Positions 35,079 through 43,630 of a DNA stretch of 64,000 nt are shown here, piece after piece; position 1 is the first letter of the stretch; each line of letters begins with the position of its first letter. Under the pieces are notes generated by a model. The model saw nothing but the letters and a program-made list of their open reading frames with translations. It was not told where the DNA came from and did not search any database. The stretch is from Winogradskyella immobilis (GTDB taxonomy: Bacteria; Bacteroidota; Bacteroidia; Flavobacteriales; Flavobacteriaceae), in NCBI RefSeq assembly GCF_021887715.1, contig NZ_JAIQXX010000005.1, forward strand, positions 151,864 through 215,863. The letters are read 5' to 3'. The position numbers and the translations under genes are program-made.

Positions 35079-36701
35079 ATGAAGAAGTATCTTCTTTCAA
35101 TTTTCGCTTTATTAATACCATTTTTAAACTTTGCTCAAAACACAACAGAAAAGGGCCTTGATCAAAAAATTGATGAAGCTTTTCAGCCAGTAGCAGATGC
35201 TTTTTTTGATGCCATATTTTTTCCTGTATATCAAGGAGAAACTATAACGATTCCATTTGTATTAGTATTATTGGTAGGTAGTGCATTATTTTTTACAATT
35301 TATTTCGGATTTCCTAATATTAGATTTTTCGGTAAAGCTGTAAATGTGGTTAGAGGAAAATATGATCATGTAGATCACCCTGTCGTTGAACCGGCATATG
35401 GGGATTCTACACCAGGAGGAGACTCAATTGAAACGATTAGAGATGAAAGTGAAGAAGGAGAAGTGTCACATTTCCAAGCCTTGGCTACAGCAGTTTCAGG
35501 CACAGTTGGTAATGGTAATATTGCAGGTGTGGCTTTAGCCATTGCATTAGGTGGTCCTGGAGCAACTTTTTGGATGATTATATGTGGTCTTTTAGGGATG
35601 TCTACAAAATTTGTAGAATGTACATTGGGTGTTCAATTTAGAGATGTAGGAGAAGACGGAACGATATATGGAGGACGAATGTATTACATTAGTAAAGGTT
35701 TAAAATCTAAAGGATTTAAAACTTTAGGAAAGGTAGCAGCAGCAATTTTTGCAATATTCTGTATTGGAGGCTCATTTGGAGGTGGTAATGCAGCACAATC
35801 TAATCAAGCTACAATTGTTATTAAAGAGTTATTTAATTGGGAAAGTACAGCAGCTGGAGCAATCGTAGGTTTAGTTCTTGCAGTTTTAGTAGGTATAATC
35901 ATTATTGGAGGTATTAAGCGTATAGCTCAAGTTACTGAAAAAGTAGTTCCGTTTATGGCAGTAATGTATGTAGCTGCTTGTTTATATATCATATTAAGTA
36001 ACTTTAGCCTAATTGATGATGCTATTGGTTTAATAGTTAGGGAAGCATTTAATCCTACAGCTTTTGGCGTAGGTTCTTTAATAGGAGTATTATTGGTAGG
36101 TTTTCAAAGAGCAGCTTTCTCTAATGAAGCTGGAGCTGGTTCAGCTTCTATTGCGCATTCAGCTGTAAAAACAAAATATTCAGCATCTGAAGGTTTAGTG
36201 GCATTGTTAGAACCGTTTATTGATACAGTTTTAATTTGTACTATGACAGCTTTAGTTATTGTTATTTTTAACTTTGGAGGTTTCTTTGAGTATGGTGGAG
36301 ATGGATCAGGTGTAGTTTATATAGATGGTCAACCTTTTGAAGGTGCTGGAATTACATCTAAAGCATTTGCACAATACATTCCTTATTCTAATATATTCTT
36401 AACAGTAGCTGTAGTATTATTTGCAGTATCTACAATGATATCTTGGTCGTATTACGGATTACAATCATGGAAATTTTTATTTGGTAGAGGTAAAACAGCT
36501 GATTTAACTTATAAATTTTTATTCTTAGTATTTGTAATTATTGGTGCAGCAGCAAGTATGGGATCAATTTGGAAATTCTCTGACGCAATGATTTTTGCAA
36601 TGATATTTCCAAATATGGTTGGTTTATTCTTCTTGTACCCAGTTGTTAAAAAGCAACTTTTACGCTACTTAGATGCTATAAAGACCAATAAGGCTGAGTA
36701 A
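35079..36701 (+). CDS. Na+/alanine (AGCS family) symporter
   Basis: The 540-residue protein has about eleven predicted membrane helices and the AGCS signatures HFQALATAVSGTVGNGNIAG and GFQRAAFSNEAGAGSASIAHSA, which bind amino acid and Na+. Like other Bacteroidota members it has an extra N-terminal hydrophobic, signal-like stretch (1-19) before the first helix; whether it is cleaved is unknown. It imports alanine or glycine. It stands alone, 96 bp after the K+ channel. Confidence 0.93.
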   Translation: MKKYLLSIFALLIPFLNFAQNTTEKGLDQKIDEAFQPVADAFFDAIFFPVYQGETITIPFVLVLLVGSALFFTIYFGFPNIRFFGKAVNVVRGKYDHVDHPVVEPAYGDSTPGGDSIETIRDESEEGEVSHFQALATAVSGTVGNGNIAGVALAIALGGPGATFWMIICGLLGMSTKFVECTLGVQFRDVGEDGTIYGGRMYYISKGLKSKGFKTLGKVAAAIFAIFCIGGSFGGGNAAQSNQATIVIKELFNWESTAAGAIVGLVLAVLVGIIIIGGIKRIAQVTEKVVPFMAVMYVAACLYIILSNFSLIDDAIGLIVREAFNPTAFGVGSLIGVLLVGFQRAAFSNEAGAGSASIAHSAVKTKYSASEGLVALLEPFIDTVLICTMTALVIVIFNFGGFFEYGGDGSGVVYIDGQPFEGAGITSKAFAQYIPYSNIFLTVAVVLFAVSTMISWSYYGLQSWKFLFGRGKTADLTYKFLFLVFVIIGAAASMGSIWKFSDAMIFAMIFPNMVGLFFLYPVVKKQLLRYLDAIKTNKAE

Positions 36702-36717
36702 ATTAAAAATTAAGCAT

Positions 36718-37596
36718 ATGAAATCTCACTTCCAGTTTTCTAAAAAACAACGAAGTGGGATTTTTTTATTGATTATTATTATACTTTCAATACAATCTGT
36801 TTATTTATTTGTCGATTTCTCTAAAGAAGAAGATTACGATATAAATGAAGCAGAATTAGAACACTATAGGAAAGAAGTAGATTCACTGCGTTCTGCTGCT
36901 ATAGAAGATAATAAACCAAAGTTATTTCCATTCAATCCTAATTTTATAACCGATTATAAAGGCTATACATTAGGCATGTCTACTGAAGAAATCGATCGTC
37001 TTTTAACATTTAGAGAGCAAGAGCAATGGATTAATTCTGCAAAACAATTTCAGGATGTAACAAAAGTTTCAGATTCATTATTAGATGAAATATCTCCGTA
37101 TTTTAAATTTCCAGATTGGGTTACTAATCCAAAACCTAAAAATGCATATGTCAATAATTCCTATTCAAATAATAATACGATTAAAACCTATGCAGATAAA
37201 ATAGATCTTAATACAGCTACAGCTATTCAACTGCAACGAATTAATGGTGTAGGAGAAAAGTTATCGGAGCGAATCATTAATTATCGTAAAAAGTACAAAG
37301 GTGGTTTTATTTCAGATATAGAGTTAATAGAAATTTATGGATTAAAACCAGAAGTAATAGAACGCATAACCAATCAGTTTACAGTTAAAACCCCTAGAAT
37401 TGTAGAGAAGTTACATTTAAATACAGCTACAAGAGACGAATTGGTAACAATTAAATATATAGACTATGAAATAGCTAAAAGCATTATAGAAGAACGAATA
37501 CTGCGAGATGGATTTAAATCCTTGAATGATTTAACAAAAGTTGAACAGTTTCCGGCGAATAAAATCGAGATTATTAAATTATATTTGCAGCTCTAA
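36718..37596 (+). CDS. Membrane-anchored helix-hairpin-helix (ComEA-like) protein
   Basis: The 292-residue protein has one N-terminal helix (about 14-31) and two HhH motifs: IDLNTATAIQLQRINGVGEKL (about 162-181) and LHLNTATRDELVTI near 238. The pattern resembles ComEA, which binds DNA at the envelope in transformation, but here the anchor comes first and the middle is not of that family, so the role is uncertain. It ends in the region of the acyl-CoA dehydrogenase promoter. Confidence 0.8.
   Translation: MKSHFQFSKKQRSGIFLLIIIILSIQSVYLFVDFSKEEDYDINEAELEHYRKEVDSLRSAAIEDNKPKLFPFNPNFITDYKGYTLGMSTEEIDRLLTFREQEQWINSAKQFQDVTKVSDSLLDEISPYFKFPDWVTNPKPKNAYVNNSYSNNNTIKTYADKIDLNTATAIQLQRINGVGEKLSERIINYRKKYKGGFISDIELIEIYGLKPEVIERITNQFTVKTPRIVEKLHLNTATRDELVTIKYIDYEIAKSIIEERILRDGFKSLNDLTKVEQFPANKIEIIKLYLQL
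37580..37587 (+). promoter_or_regulatory. Promoter -7 element of the acyl-CoA dehydrogenase, inside the HhH gene
   Basis: TATATTTG matches TAnnTTTG and lies in the last codons of the HhH gene. The predicted start near 37594 leaves a 16-nt leader before the ATG at 37610, which supports that ATG over the longer frame from 37541. Confidence 0.5.
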
Positions 37597-37609
37597 ACAA
37601 AAACGATTT

Positions 37610-38776
37610 ATGTCACAATTATATTTTAACGAAGAGCACAATTTATTTAGAGAAAGCCTTAGAGATTTCTTAAAAAAAGAAGTTGTGCCGCATATTGATA
37701 AATGGGAAGAAACGGGTCATATAGAGCGTTTTATTTGGAAGAAGTTTGGTGATATGGGTTATTTTGGTTTAGCCTACCCAGAAGCTTATGGAGGTCTAGA
37801 TTTAGATTTGTTCTATACTGTTATTTTTTTAGAAGAATTACAACGTATTAATTCTGGCGGATTTGCTGCAGCAATGTGGGCGCATGCTTACTTGGCAATG
37901 ACACATCTTAATAAAGAAGGCAATCACCAAATAAAAGAAACGTATTTAGCACCGAGTATTTCAGGAGATAAAATGGGCTGCCTGTGTATTACTGAGCCTT
38001 TTGGAGGTAGTGACGTTGCAGGAATGCGAACTACAGCTGAGAAAAAAGGAGATACTTATGTAATAAATGGTTCTAAAACATTTATTACCAATGGTGTTTA
38101 TAGTGATTACTTGGTAGTTGCTGCGAAGACTAACCCCGAATTAGGAAATAAAGGCATTAGTATTTTTGTAATGGATAGAGATACACCAGGTATTTCAGCT
38201 ACGAAACTAGACAAATTAGGTTGGAGAGCTTCTGATACTGGCGAGATCGCTTTTGATAATGTAGTAATACCAGCTTCAAATTTAATGGGAGAAGAAAACC
38301 AAGGTTTTCCATACATAATGCAACATTTTTCTTTAGAGCGTTTAATCATGGCAGTTAATTCTCATGCTAGAGCAGAATACGCGTTAGAATACGCTAAGCA
38401 ATACATGGGAGAACGTACAGCTTTTGGAAGAACGATAGATAAATTTCAGGCCTTACGTCATACTTATGCAGATTGCGAAACACAAATGGAAATCTGTAAA
38501 CAATTCAATTATTACGTTGCTAAACGATTAGATATGGGAGATTACGTTGTTAAAGAAGCAACCATGTCTAAATTACAATCTACTAAAATGGCTGACGATG
38601 TTATTTATCAGTGTCTTCAATTTTTAGGAGGTTATGGTTATATGGAAGAATATCCATTAGCACGAATGGCAAGAGATAGTAGGTTAGGACCAATTGGTGG
38701 TGGTACTTCGGAGATACTCAAAGAAATTATTGCTAAAATGGTAATAGATAATAAAGATTATAAGCCAGCGACATAA
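37610..38776 (+). CDS. Acyl-CoA dehydrogenase
   Basis: The 388-residue flavoenzyme has CLCITEPFGGSDVAGMRT (FAD/substrate loop), ITNGVYSDYLVVAAKT and, near the C terminus, QFLGGYGYMEEYPLARMARDSR with the catalytic-base glutamate position and IGGGTSEI. It oxidises acyl-CoA to the 2-enoyl form in fatty acid or branched-chain amino acid breakdown. The ATG at 37610 gives the family-like start MSQLYFNEEHNLFRESLRDF; a 23-codon upstream extension overlaps the HhH gene and its promoter. No beta-oxidation partner genes are adjacent. Confidence 0.93.
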   Translation: MSQLYFNEEHNLFRESLRDFLKKEVVPHIDKWEETGHIERFIWKKFGDMGYFGLAYPEAYGGLDLDLFYTVIFLEELQRINSGGFAAAMWAHAYLAMTHLNKEGNHQIKETYLAPSISGDKMGCLCITEPFGGSDVAGMRTTAEKKGDTYVINGSKTFITNGVYSDYLVVAAKTNPELGNKGISIFVMDRDTPGISATKLDKLGWRASDTGEIAFDNVVIPASNLMGEENQGFPYIMQHFSLERLIMAVNSHARAEYALEYAKQYMGERTAFGRTIDKFQALRHTYADCETQMEICKQFNYYVAKRLDMGDYVVKEATMSKLQSTKMADDVIYQCLQFLGGYGYMEEYPLARMARDSRLGPIGGGTSEILKEIIAKMVIDNKDYKPAT

Positions 38777-38840
38777 GTTTCTTATATTTATACTTTAAAC
38801 TAGTATTTGAGAAATTTCAAATGCACTATATATTAAAGTT

Positions 38841-40268
38841 ATGATAATTAAAAGCCAGAAGAACATTCTAACCTTAATTAGCATAGCTTTTGTGTTTTTA
38901 GGCTACGGACAAATAGAATTGAAAAGTAAAGTTATCGATTCTGTATTGCAGTATCCAATTGAAAATGCCAGTGTGTATATTAAAAACACAACCAAAGGGA
39001 CAGTCACTAATTCCGATGGTAAATTTCAATTATTAGTGCCTCAAACACTAGCTAAAGACACACTAGTTATTTCGTCTATAGGTTATAAGAGTTATAAAAT
39101 ACCAGTTGAAGAATTTGATAACACAGTAACCATTTTTTTAGAAGAAGATATAGCTTCATTAGATGAAGTTGTTCTCGTAGCAGAACCAAGACCAACAACA
39201 GGTAACGCTATAGTTGTAAAAGCAATAGAAAAATTAGAATTAAACCTTCCAGATTCTTCATACATCCAAAAAGGATTTTTAAGACATAAAGAGCGTAATA
39301 ACCTTGAGTTTAAATGGCTTATTGAAAGTGCAATAACCGTTTACGATTCTGGTTATGCCTCTAAAAGTAAAGATCACCTTAAAATTAATGTGGATGAAGT
39401 AAGAAAAAGTTATGATCTACGGGAGATTGATAGTGTACTTTCTTACGTGTCTTATAGCAACCAATATTTAAATAACGGAAGAGGTAAATTAAAAACGATT
39501 AATCGTAATGAAGTGCAAACTTCAGATTTAATTAAATCTATCCGTTGGAACGATAATAGAGTTAATGGTTTACAAAACTTATTCCAAGGGAAATTAAATC
39601 TTTTAAGAAACTCAAAAGAAAGCAAAGCACTATTTAGCGAAGACCTATTAAATAATCATCAATTTAGTTTAGATACGATCTTAGTGGATAATGATCGTAA
39701 AATCTATAAAATAAAAATTTCTGAAAGCAATGATTTTGTAGGCCTAGATACTAAAGGTATTTTTAATGAAGGTTACGTGGCTAATGGATGGCTATATATT
39801 TATTATGATAACTATGCAATTAAAAAAATAGAATACGAGTTGGTTGCTGCCTCTGAAGTACAGAAAGAACGGAGCAAGCGATTATTTGGCACACAAGTCA
39901 ATCATAAATTAGTAATTAATTATATTGAATATGAAGAAAAGATGTATCCTAATTACATCTATTACGAAACACCTAAACTTATAAATACGGGGCTTAAGTC
40001 TAATAAAGCTAGTGATGAAGAAAAGGCACGCTATAATAGGGAAGAACGTTATTATTATACCATTCAAGAAATATTGTTTTCAGAAATTATATTAGATAAA
40101 GCTGTTATAAAAACAGAATTATACACTAAGAATTGGGATGTAGATATTTTTTCGCCTAAACCTTATAATGAAGCCTTCTGGAAAAATTACAATGTCTTAT
40201 TAGAGAGTGAAGAAGATGAACAACTCATTAAAGATTTAAGTATACGAGCTTCACTATTTAAAAATTAA
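38841..40268 (+). CDS. Exported CarboxypepD_reg-like protein
   Basis: The 475-residue protein has an N-terminal hydrophobic segment (8-24) and a carboxypeptidase regulatory-like domain with LKSKVIDSVLQYPIENASVYI, TVTNSDGKFQLLVP and VISSIGYKSYKIPVEE, of the type found before TonB-dependent receptors. The remaining 370 residues are DUF5686-like or similar to flavobacterial proteins of unknown role, without an obvious barrel plug. It is probably exported. It is a single gene between the acyl-CoA dehydrogenase and xerC. Confidence 0.7.
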   Translation: MIIKSQKNILTLISIAFVFLGYGQIELKSKVIDSVLQYPIENASVYIKNTTKGTVTNSDGKFQLLVPQTLAKDTLVISSIGYKSYKIPVEEFDNTVTIFLEEDIASLDEVVLVAEPRPTTGNAIVVKAIEKLELNLPDSSYIQKGFLRHKERNNLEFKWLIESAITVYDSGYASKSKDHLKINVDEVRKSYDLREIDSVLSYVSYSNQYLNNGRGKLKTINRNEVQTSDLIKSIRWNDNRVNGLQNLFQGKLNLLRNSKESKALFSEDLLNNHQFSLDTILVDNDRKIYKIKISESNDFVGLDTKGIFNEGYVANGWLYIYYDNYAIKKIEYELVAASEVQKERSKRLFGTQVNHKLVINYIEYEEKMYPNYIYYETPKLINTGLKSNKASDEEKARYNREERYYYTIQEILFSEIILDKAVIKTELYTKNWDVDIFSPKPYNEAFWKNYNVLLESEEDEQLIKDLSIRASLFKN

Positions 40269-40333
40269 TTTTTGATTTAGTAAAATGCTTAACCCATAAA
40301 ATAAAGCTACCTTTAGTATTTATTAAAATGTAA

Positions 40334-41224
40334 ATGTCTTTAGATAAATTTTCAGATTACTTATTATTAGAAAAAAAATACTCTAATCATACAGCTACGG
40401 CTTATCTTAATGATTTAGATGCATTTCAATTGTTTTTAGATTCAGAGCATCAATCAGATCTTATAAAAGAGGTTAGCTATTCTCAGATTAGACAATGGAT
40501 TGTTGGTTTAGTTAATAATGAAATATCTAATAGAACTATTAATAGAAAAATATCATCACTTAATTCTTATTATAAATTCTTATTAAAAATAGGTGATATA
40601 GAAGTAAACCCCTTAAAAAAACATAGAGCATTAAAAGTAGAAAAGAAAATACAAATTCCTTTTTCAGAAAAAGAATTAGATGATGTACTTAAACGCTTAA
40701 ATGAAGTCCATGATTTTAAAACCGCGAGAGATAAGCTTATTGTAGAGCTGTTTTATGCTACAGGGATTAGACGTATAGAACTTGTAAATATTAAGCTTAA
40801 TGCTATAGATTTAAATGGTAATGTACTTAAAGTATTAGGTAAGCGAAATAAAGAACGTTATATTCCGTTATTACCATCTGTAGTTAACTCTGTAGAGCAC
40901 TATTTAAAATATAGAAGTCAATTAGAAAATATTGAAGATAAAGATGTTTTGTTTTTAACAAAAAAAGGAGTCAAAATATACGAAATGCTTGTTTACAGAA
41001 TAATAAATAAGTATTTTAGTGGAGCATCTTCAAAATTAAAATGTAGTCCACATGTTTTAAGACATTCTTTTGCGACACATCTTTTAAATGAAGGGGCAGA
41101 TTTAAATGCAGTTAAGGAACTTCTAGGTCACTCAAGTTTGGCAGCTACTCAAGTCTATACACATAATAGTATAGCAGAACTAAAAAAAGTATATGCTAAA
41201 TCGCATCCAAGAAACCGTAATTAA
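40334..41224 (+). CDS. Tyrosine recombinase, XerC/XerD family
   Basis: The 296-residue recombinase has a SAM-like N-terminal core-binding domain and the full catalytic set: Arg146 (TGIRRIEL), Lys170, His240 and Arg243 (HVLRHSFATHLL), His266 (LLGHSSL) and Tyr275 (QVYTH). Length and motif spacing are those of XerC/XerD, which resolve chromosome dimers at dif, but a second paralogue cannot be checked here. A near-consensus TACCTTTA lies at 40308-40315. The next gene, for HPF, is 28 bp downstream. Confidence 0.9.
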   Translation: MSLDKFSDYLLLEKKYSNHTATAYLNDLDAFQLFLDSEHQSDLIKEVSYSQIRQWIVGLVNNEISNRTINRKISSLNSYYKFLLKIGDIEVNPLKKHRALKVEKKIQIPFSEKELDDVLKRLNEVHDFKTARDKLIVELFYATGIRRIELVNIKLNAIDLNGNVLKVLGKRNKERYIPLLPSVVNSVEHYLKYRSQLENIEDKDVLFLTKKGVKIYEMLVYRIINKYFSGASSKLKCSPHVLRHSFATHLLNEGADLNAVKELLGHSSLAATQVYTHNSIAELKKVYAKSHPRNRN

Positions 41225-41252
41225 CCAATTGTTTAACTAAAAACGACCACAC

Positions 41253-41555
41253 ATGAAAGTAAACACTCAATCTGTAAATTTTGTAGCGGATAAAAAGCTA
41301 ATAGATTTCATTCAGAAGCGATTAGATAAGTTAGAATTATTTTATGATAAGATTATACAATCAGATGTGTACCTTAAATTAGAGAATACTAGTGAAAAAG
41401 AGAATAAAATAGTGGAGGCAAAAATAAGTGTACCAGGTGATAGCTTCATAGTTAAAAAACAATGTAAATCATTTGAAGGAGCGGCAGATATGGCAGCTTC
41501 ATCTTTAGAAAGACAATTAAAGAAAAGAAAACAAAAATTACGATCACATATCTAA
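41253..41555 (+). CDS. Ribosome hibernation-promoting factor, HPF/YfiA family
   Basis: The 100-residue protein is a single ribosomal S30AE domain (MKVNTQSVNFVADKKLIDFIQKRLDKLELFYDK at the start, then KEAKISVPGDSFIVKKQ, SFEGAADMAASSLERQLKKRKQKLR). Short HPF keeps ribosomes inactive in stationary phase. The C-terminal dimerising domain of long HPF is absent. It follows xerC by 28 bp, a pair retained next to the tRNA-tuf operon in many Bacteroidota. Confidence 0.9.
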   Translation: MKVNTQSVNFVADKKLIDFIQKRLDKLELFYDKIIQSDVYLKLENTSEKENKIVEAKISVPGDSFIVKKQCKSFEGAADMAASSLERQLKKRKQKLRSHI

Positions 41556-41577
41556 ATAAAAATTTTTCAAAAATGTT

Positions 41578-41606
41578 TTGAAAGAAAAAATAAAACATTA
41601 CATTTG
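41578..41606 (+). promoter_or_regulatory. Promoter of the tRNA-Thr/Tyr/Gly/Thr-tuf operon
   Basis: TTG (41578-41580) and TACATTTG (41599-41606) are 18 bp apart, matching the Bacteroidota consensus closely. The predicted transcript start is about 41609-41612, inside the hairpin that follows at once. Confidence 0.75.
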
Positions 41607-41607
41607 C

Positions 41608-41634
41608 AGTCCGTTAGAAATAGCGGACTTTTTT
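41608..41634 (+). terminator. Terminator-like hairpin at the transcript start of the tRNA-tuf operon
   Basis: Left arm AGTCCGTTA (41608-41616) and right arm TAGCGGACT (41621-41629) form a 9-bp stem with one G-T wobble, closed by GAAA, and run into a six-T tract (41629-41634). This has the form of an intrinsic terminator but begins at or within a few bases of the predicted +1. It is 35 bp before tRNA-Thr. A leader attenuator or a 5' protective cap are options. Confidence 0.65.
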
Positions 41635-41668
41635 ATGCTAAAAATTTGGTATAAAAAAAGTAAAAAAA

Positions 41669-41742
41669 GCCGATGTAGCTCAGCTGGCTAGAGCAGCTGA
41701 TTTGTAATCAGCAGGTCGTGGGTTCGAGTCCCTCCATCGGCT
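41669..41742 (+). tRNA. tRNA-Thr (anticodon TGT)
   Basis: A full cloverleaf of 74 nt: acceptor arms GCCGATG and CATCGGC, D arm with GCTCAGCTGGCTAGAGC, anticodon stem CTGAT/ATCAG with loop reading TGT (for ACA), variable loop, and T arm with GGTTCGAGTCC. The 3' CCA is not encoded. It is first of four tRNAs before tuf. Confidence 0.95.
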
Positions 41743-41804
41743 CTAAAATTTAAGAAGAAGTTCTTTAAATATTGAATTAAAACTTTAATGTATTTAAAGT
41801 TTTT

Positions 41805-41886
41805 GGGGAGATACTCAAGCGGCCAACGAGGACAGACTGTAACTCTGTTGTTTTTAACTTCGCAGGTTCGAATCCTGCTCTCCCCA
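41805..41886 (+). tRNA. tRNA-Tyr (anticodon GTA)
   Basis: An 82-nt gene with acceptor arms GGGGAGA and TCTCCCC, anticodon stem ACAGA/TCTGT with loop CTGTAAC (GTA), and the long variable arm typical of tRNA-Tyr in bacteria. T arm GGTTCGAATCC. CCA is not encoded. A perfect 10-bp hairpin (41779-41803) ends one base before it. Confidence 0.95.
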
Positions 41887-41965
41887 CAAACAATTTTTTG
41901 TAGTGAATTGTCAAAAGCTTGCTTTTGTAAAACTGGATTAAAAAATTGTTTGGATTGGGTTCCAA

Positions 41966-42000
41966 TCTAGGATTACCGAGCAAAGCGAGGTAATCCTAGA
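41966..42000. repeat. 12-bp perfect hairpin between tRNA-Tyr and tRNA-Gly
   Basis: TCTAGGATTACC (41966-41977) and GGTAATCCTAGA (41989-42000) are perfectly complementary with an 11-nt loop and are followed by TTTT. It may act as a processing signal or partial terminator in the tRNA-tuf transcript. Shorter perfect stems lie on both sides (CAAAAGC/GCTTTTG near 41912, TCAAAGT/ACTTTGA at 42022-42041). Confidence 0.6.
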
Positions 42001-42046
42001 TTTTGAAATAATGAAAACCTTTCAAAGTGCAAAAACTTTGATGAAT

Positions 42047-42119
42047 GCGAGAGTAGCTCAGTTGGTAGAGCGTCAGCCTTCCAAGCTGAATGTCGCCGGT
42101 TCGAACCCGGTCTCTCGCT
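42047..42119 (+). tRNA. tRNA-Gly (anticodon TCC)
   Basis: A 73-nt cloverleaf: acceptor arms GCGAGAG and CTCTCGC, anticodon stem TCAGC/GCTGA with loop CTTCCAA (TCC, for GGA), T arm with GGTTCGAACCC. CCA is not encoded. A 7-bp palindrome ends 5 bp upstream. Confidence 0.95.
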
Positions 42120-42177
42120 CTAAAATTTCTGCGAAGGCAGAAATATCACTTTTAAAGTGAAATAGTAAACTCTTTAC

Positions 42178-42249
42178 GCCGGTGTAGCTCAGGGGTAGAG
42201 CGTTTCCTTGGTAAGGAAGAGGTCACGAGTTCAAATCTCGTCATTGGCT
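42178..42249 (+). tRNA. tRNA-Thr (anticodon GGT)
   Basis: A 72-nt cloverleaf: acceptor arms GCCGGTG and CATTGGC (two G-T wobbles), anticodon stem TTTCC/GGAAG with loop TTGGTAA (GGT, for ACC/ACT), T arm with AGTTCAAATCT. CCA is not encoded. It complements the TGT-anticodon tRNA-Thr at the head of the operon and lies 60 bp upstream of tuf. Confidence 0.93.
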
Positions 42250-42309
42250 CTTTTTTGTAGTATAAAGAAAATTGAACACTAATATTAAATAAGATTAAAT
42301 AAATTAAAC

Positions 42310-43497
42310 ATGGCAAAGGCAACTTTCGATCGTTCAAAACCACACCTTAACATAGGTACTATTGGACACGTAGATCACGGTAAAACAACTTTAACTGCTG
42401 CTATTACTAAAGTATTAGCTGATGCAGGTTTATCAGAAGCAAAAGATTTCGATCAAATTGATAACGCTCCTGAAGAAAAAGAAAGAGGTATCACAATTAA
42501 TACTTCTCACGTAGAATATGCAACAGCTAATCGTCATTACGCTCACGTTGACTGTCCAGGTCACGCGGATTACGTAAAGAACATGGTTACTGGTGCTGCT
42601 CAAATGGATGGTGCTATCTTAGTTGTTGCTGCAACTGATGGGCCAATGCCACAAACTCGTGAGCACATCCTTTTAGGACGCCAGGTAGGTATTCCTAGTA
42701 TTGTTGTATTCATGAACAAAGTTGATATGGTTGATGATGAGGAGTTACTAGAATTAGTAGAGATGGAAATCAGAGATTTATTATCTTTCTATGAGTACGA
42801 TGGTGATAATGGTCCTGTAATTGCAGGTTCTGCATTAGGTGCTTTAAATGGTGAGCAAAAATGGGTTGATACAGTAATGGAATTAATGGAAGCTGTTGAT
42901 AACTGGATTAAAGAACCAACACGTGAGGTGGATAAAGATTTCTTAATGCCAATCGAAGATGTATTCTCTATTACTGGTCGTGGAACTGTTGCTACAGGCC
43001 GTATCGAAACTGGTATCGCTAATACAGGAGATCCTGTTGAGATTATCGGTATGGGTGCTGAGAAATTAACATCTACTATTACAGGTATCGAAATGTTCCG
43101 TCAAATATTAGATAGAGGTGAAGCTGGTGATAATGCTGGTATCTTATTAAGAGGTATTGAGAAAACTCAAATTTCTAGAGGTATGGTAATTACTAAGCCG
43201 GGTTCTGTAACACCACATGCTAAATTTAAAGCTGAGGTTTATATCCTTAAGAAAGAAGAAGGTGGTCGTCACACACCATTCCATAATAACTATCGTCCGC
43301 AGTTCTACGTACGTACAACTGATGTAACTGGAAACATTGCGCTTCCTGATGGAGTTGAAATGGTAATGCCTGGAGATAACTTAACAATTACTGTTGAGTT
43401 AATACAAACTATTGCAATGAACGTAGGTTTACGTTTTGCTATCCGTGAGGGTGGACGTACAGTAGGTGCTGGTCAGGTAACTGAAATTTTAGACTAA
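42310..43497 (+). CDS. tuf: Elongation factor Tu
   Basis: EF-Tu brings aminoacyl-tRNA to the ribosome. The 395-residue protein has G1 GHVDHGKTT (19-27), the effector region with [15 protein letters not shown]3 [13 protein letters not shown]4 MNKVDMVDD and G5 SALGALNG, with domains 2 and 3 complete to VTEILD. It lies 60 bp after tRNA-Thr and is expected to be co-transcribed with the four tRNAs. Codon use is noticeably more biased than in neighbours, as expected for a highly expressed gene. A hairpin terminator follows. Confidence 0.98.
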   Translation: MAKATFDRSKPHLNIGTIGHVDHGKTTLTAAITKVLADAGLSEAKDFDQIDNAPEEKERGITINTSHVEYATANRHYAHVDCPGHADYVKNMVTGAAQMDGAILVVAATDGPMPQTREHILLGRQVGIPSIVVFMNKVDMVDDEELLELVEMEIRDLLSFYEYDGDNGPVIAGSALGALNGEQKWVDTVMELMEAVDNWIKEPTREVDKDFLMPIEDVFSITGRGTVATGRIETGIANTGDPVEIIGMGAEKLTSTITGIEMFRQILDRGEAGDNAGILLRGIEKTQISRGMVITKPGSVTPHAKFKAEVYILKKEEGGRHTPFHNNYRPQFYVRTTDVTGNIALPDGVEMVMPGDNLTITVELIQTIAMNVGLRFAIREGGRTVGAGQVTEILD

Positions 43498-43518
43498 TAA
43501 TAAAGCTAAATAATAATT

Positions 43519-43546
43519 AAGGTGTCCCGTAATTTCGGGATGCCTT
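43519..43546 (+). terminator. Hairpin after tuf, probable partial terminator
   Basis: AAGGTGTCCCG (43519-43529) and CGGGATGCCTT (43536-43546) pair over 11 positions with two G-T wobbles and a 6-nt loop. The T tract after it is poor (GATTTATG), so readthrough into tRNA-Trp is likely. Confidence 0.6.
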
Positions 43547-43557
43547 GATTTATGTTT

Positions 43558-43630
43558 ACGGGTTTAGCTCAGTTGGTAGAGCACTGGTCTCCAAAACCAG
43601 GTGTCGTGAGTTCGAGTCTCTCAACCCGTG
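43558..43630 (+). tRNA. tRNA-Trp (anticodon CCA)
   Basis: A 73-nt cloverleaf: acceptor arms ACGGGTT and AACCCGT, anticodon stem CTGGT/ACCAG with loop CTCCAAA (CCA), T arm with AGTTCGAGTCT, discriminator G. 3' CCA not encoded. Its position between tuf and secE is standard in many bacteria. The last 16 nt plus CAAA are repeated at 43682-43701. Confidence 0.95.

Noticed and set aside
40334..41224. XerC-like recombinase as an integrase of a mobile element ending at the tRNA genes
   Set aside because: The recombinase has the housekeeping XerC/XerD length and sits in the xerC-HPF-tRNA-tuf order I expect in Bacteroidota; no attachment repeats surround it.
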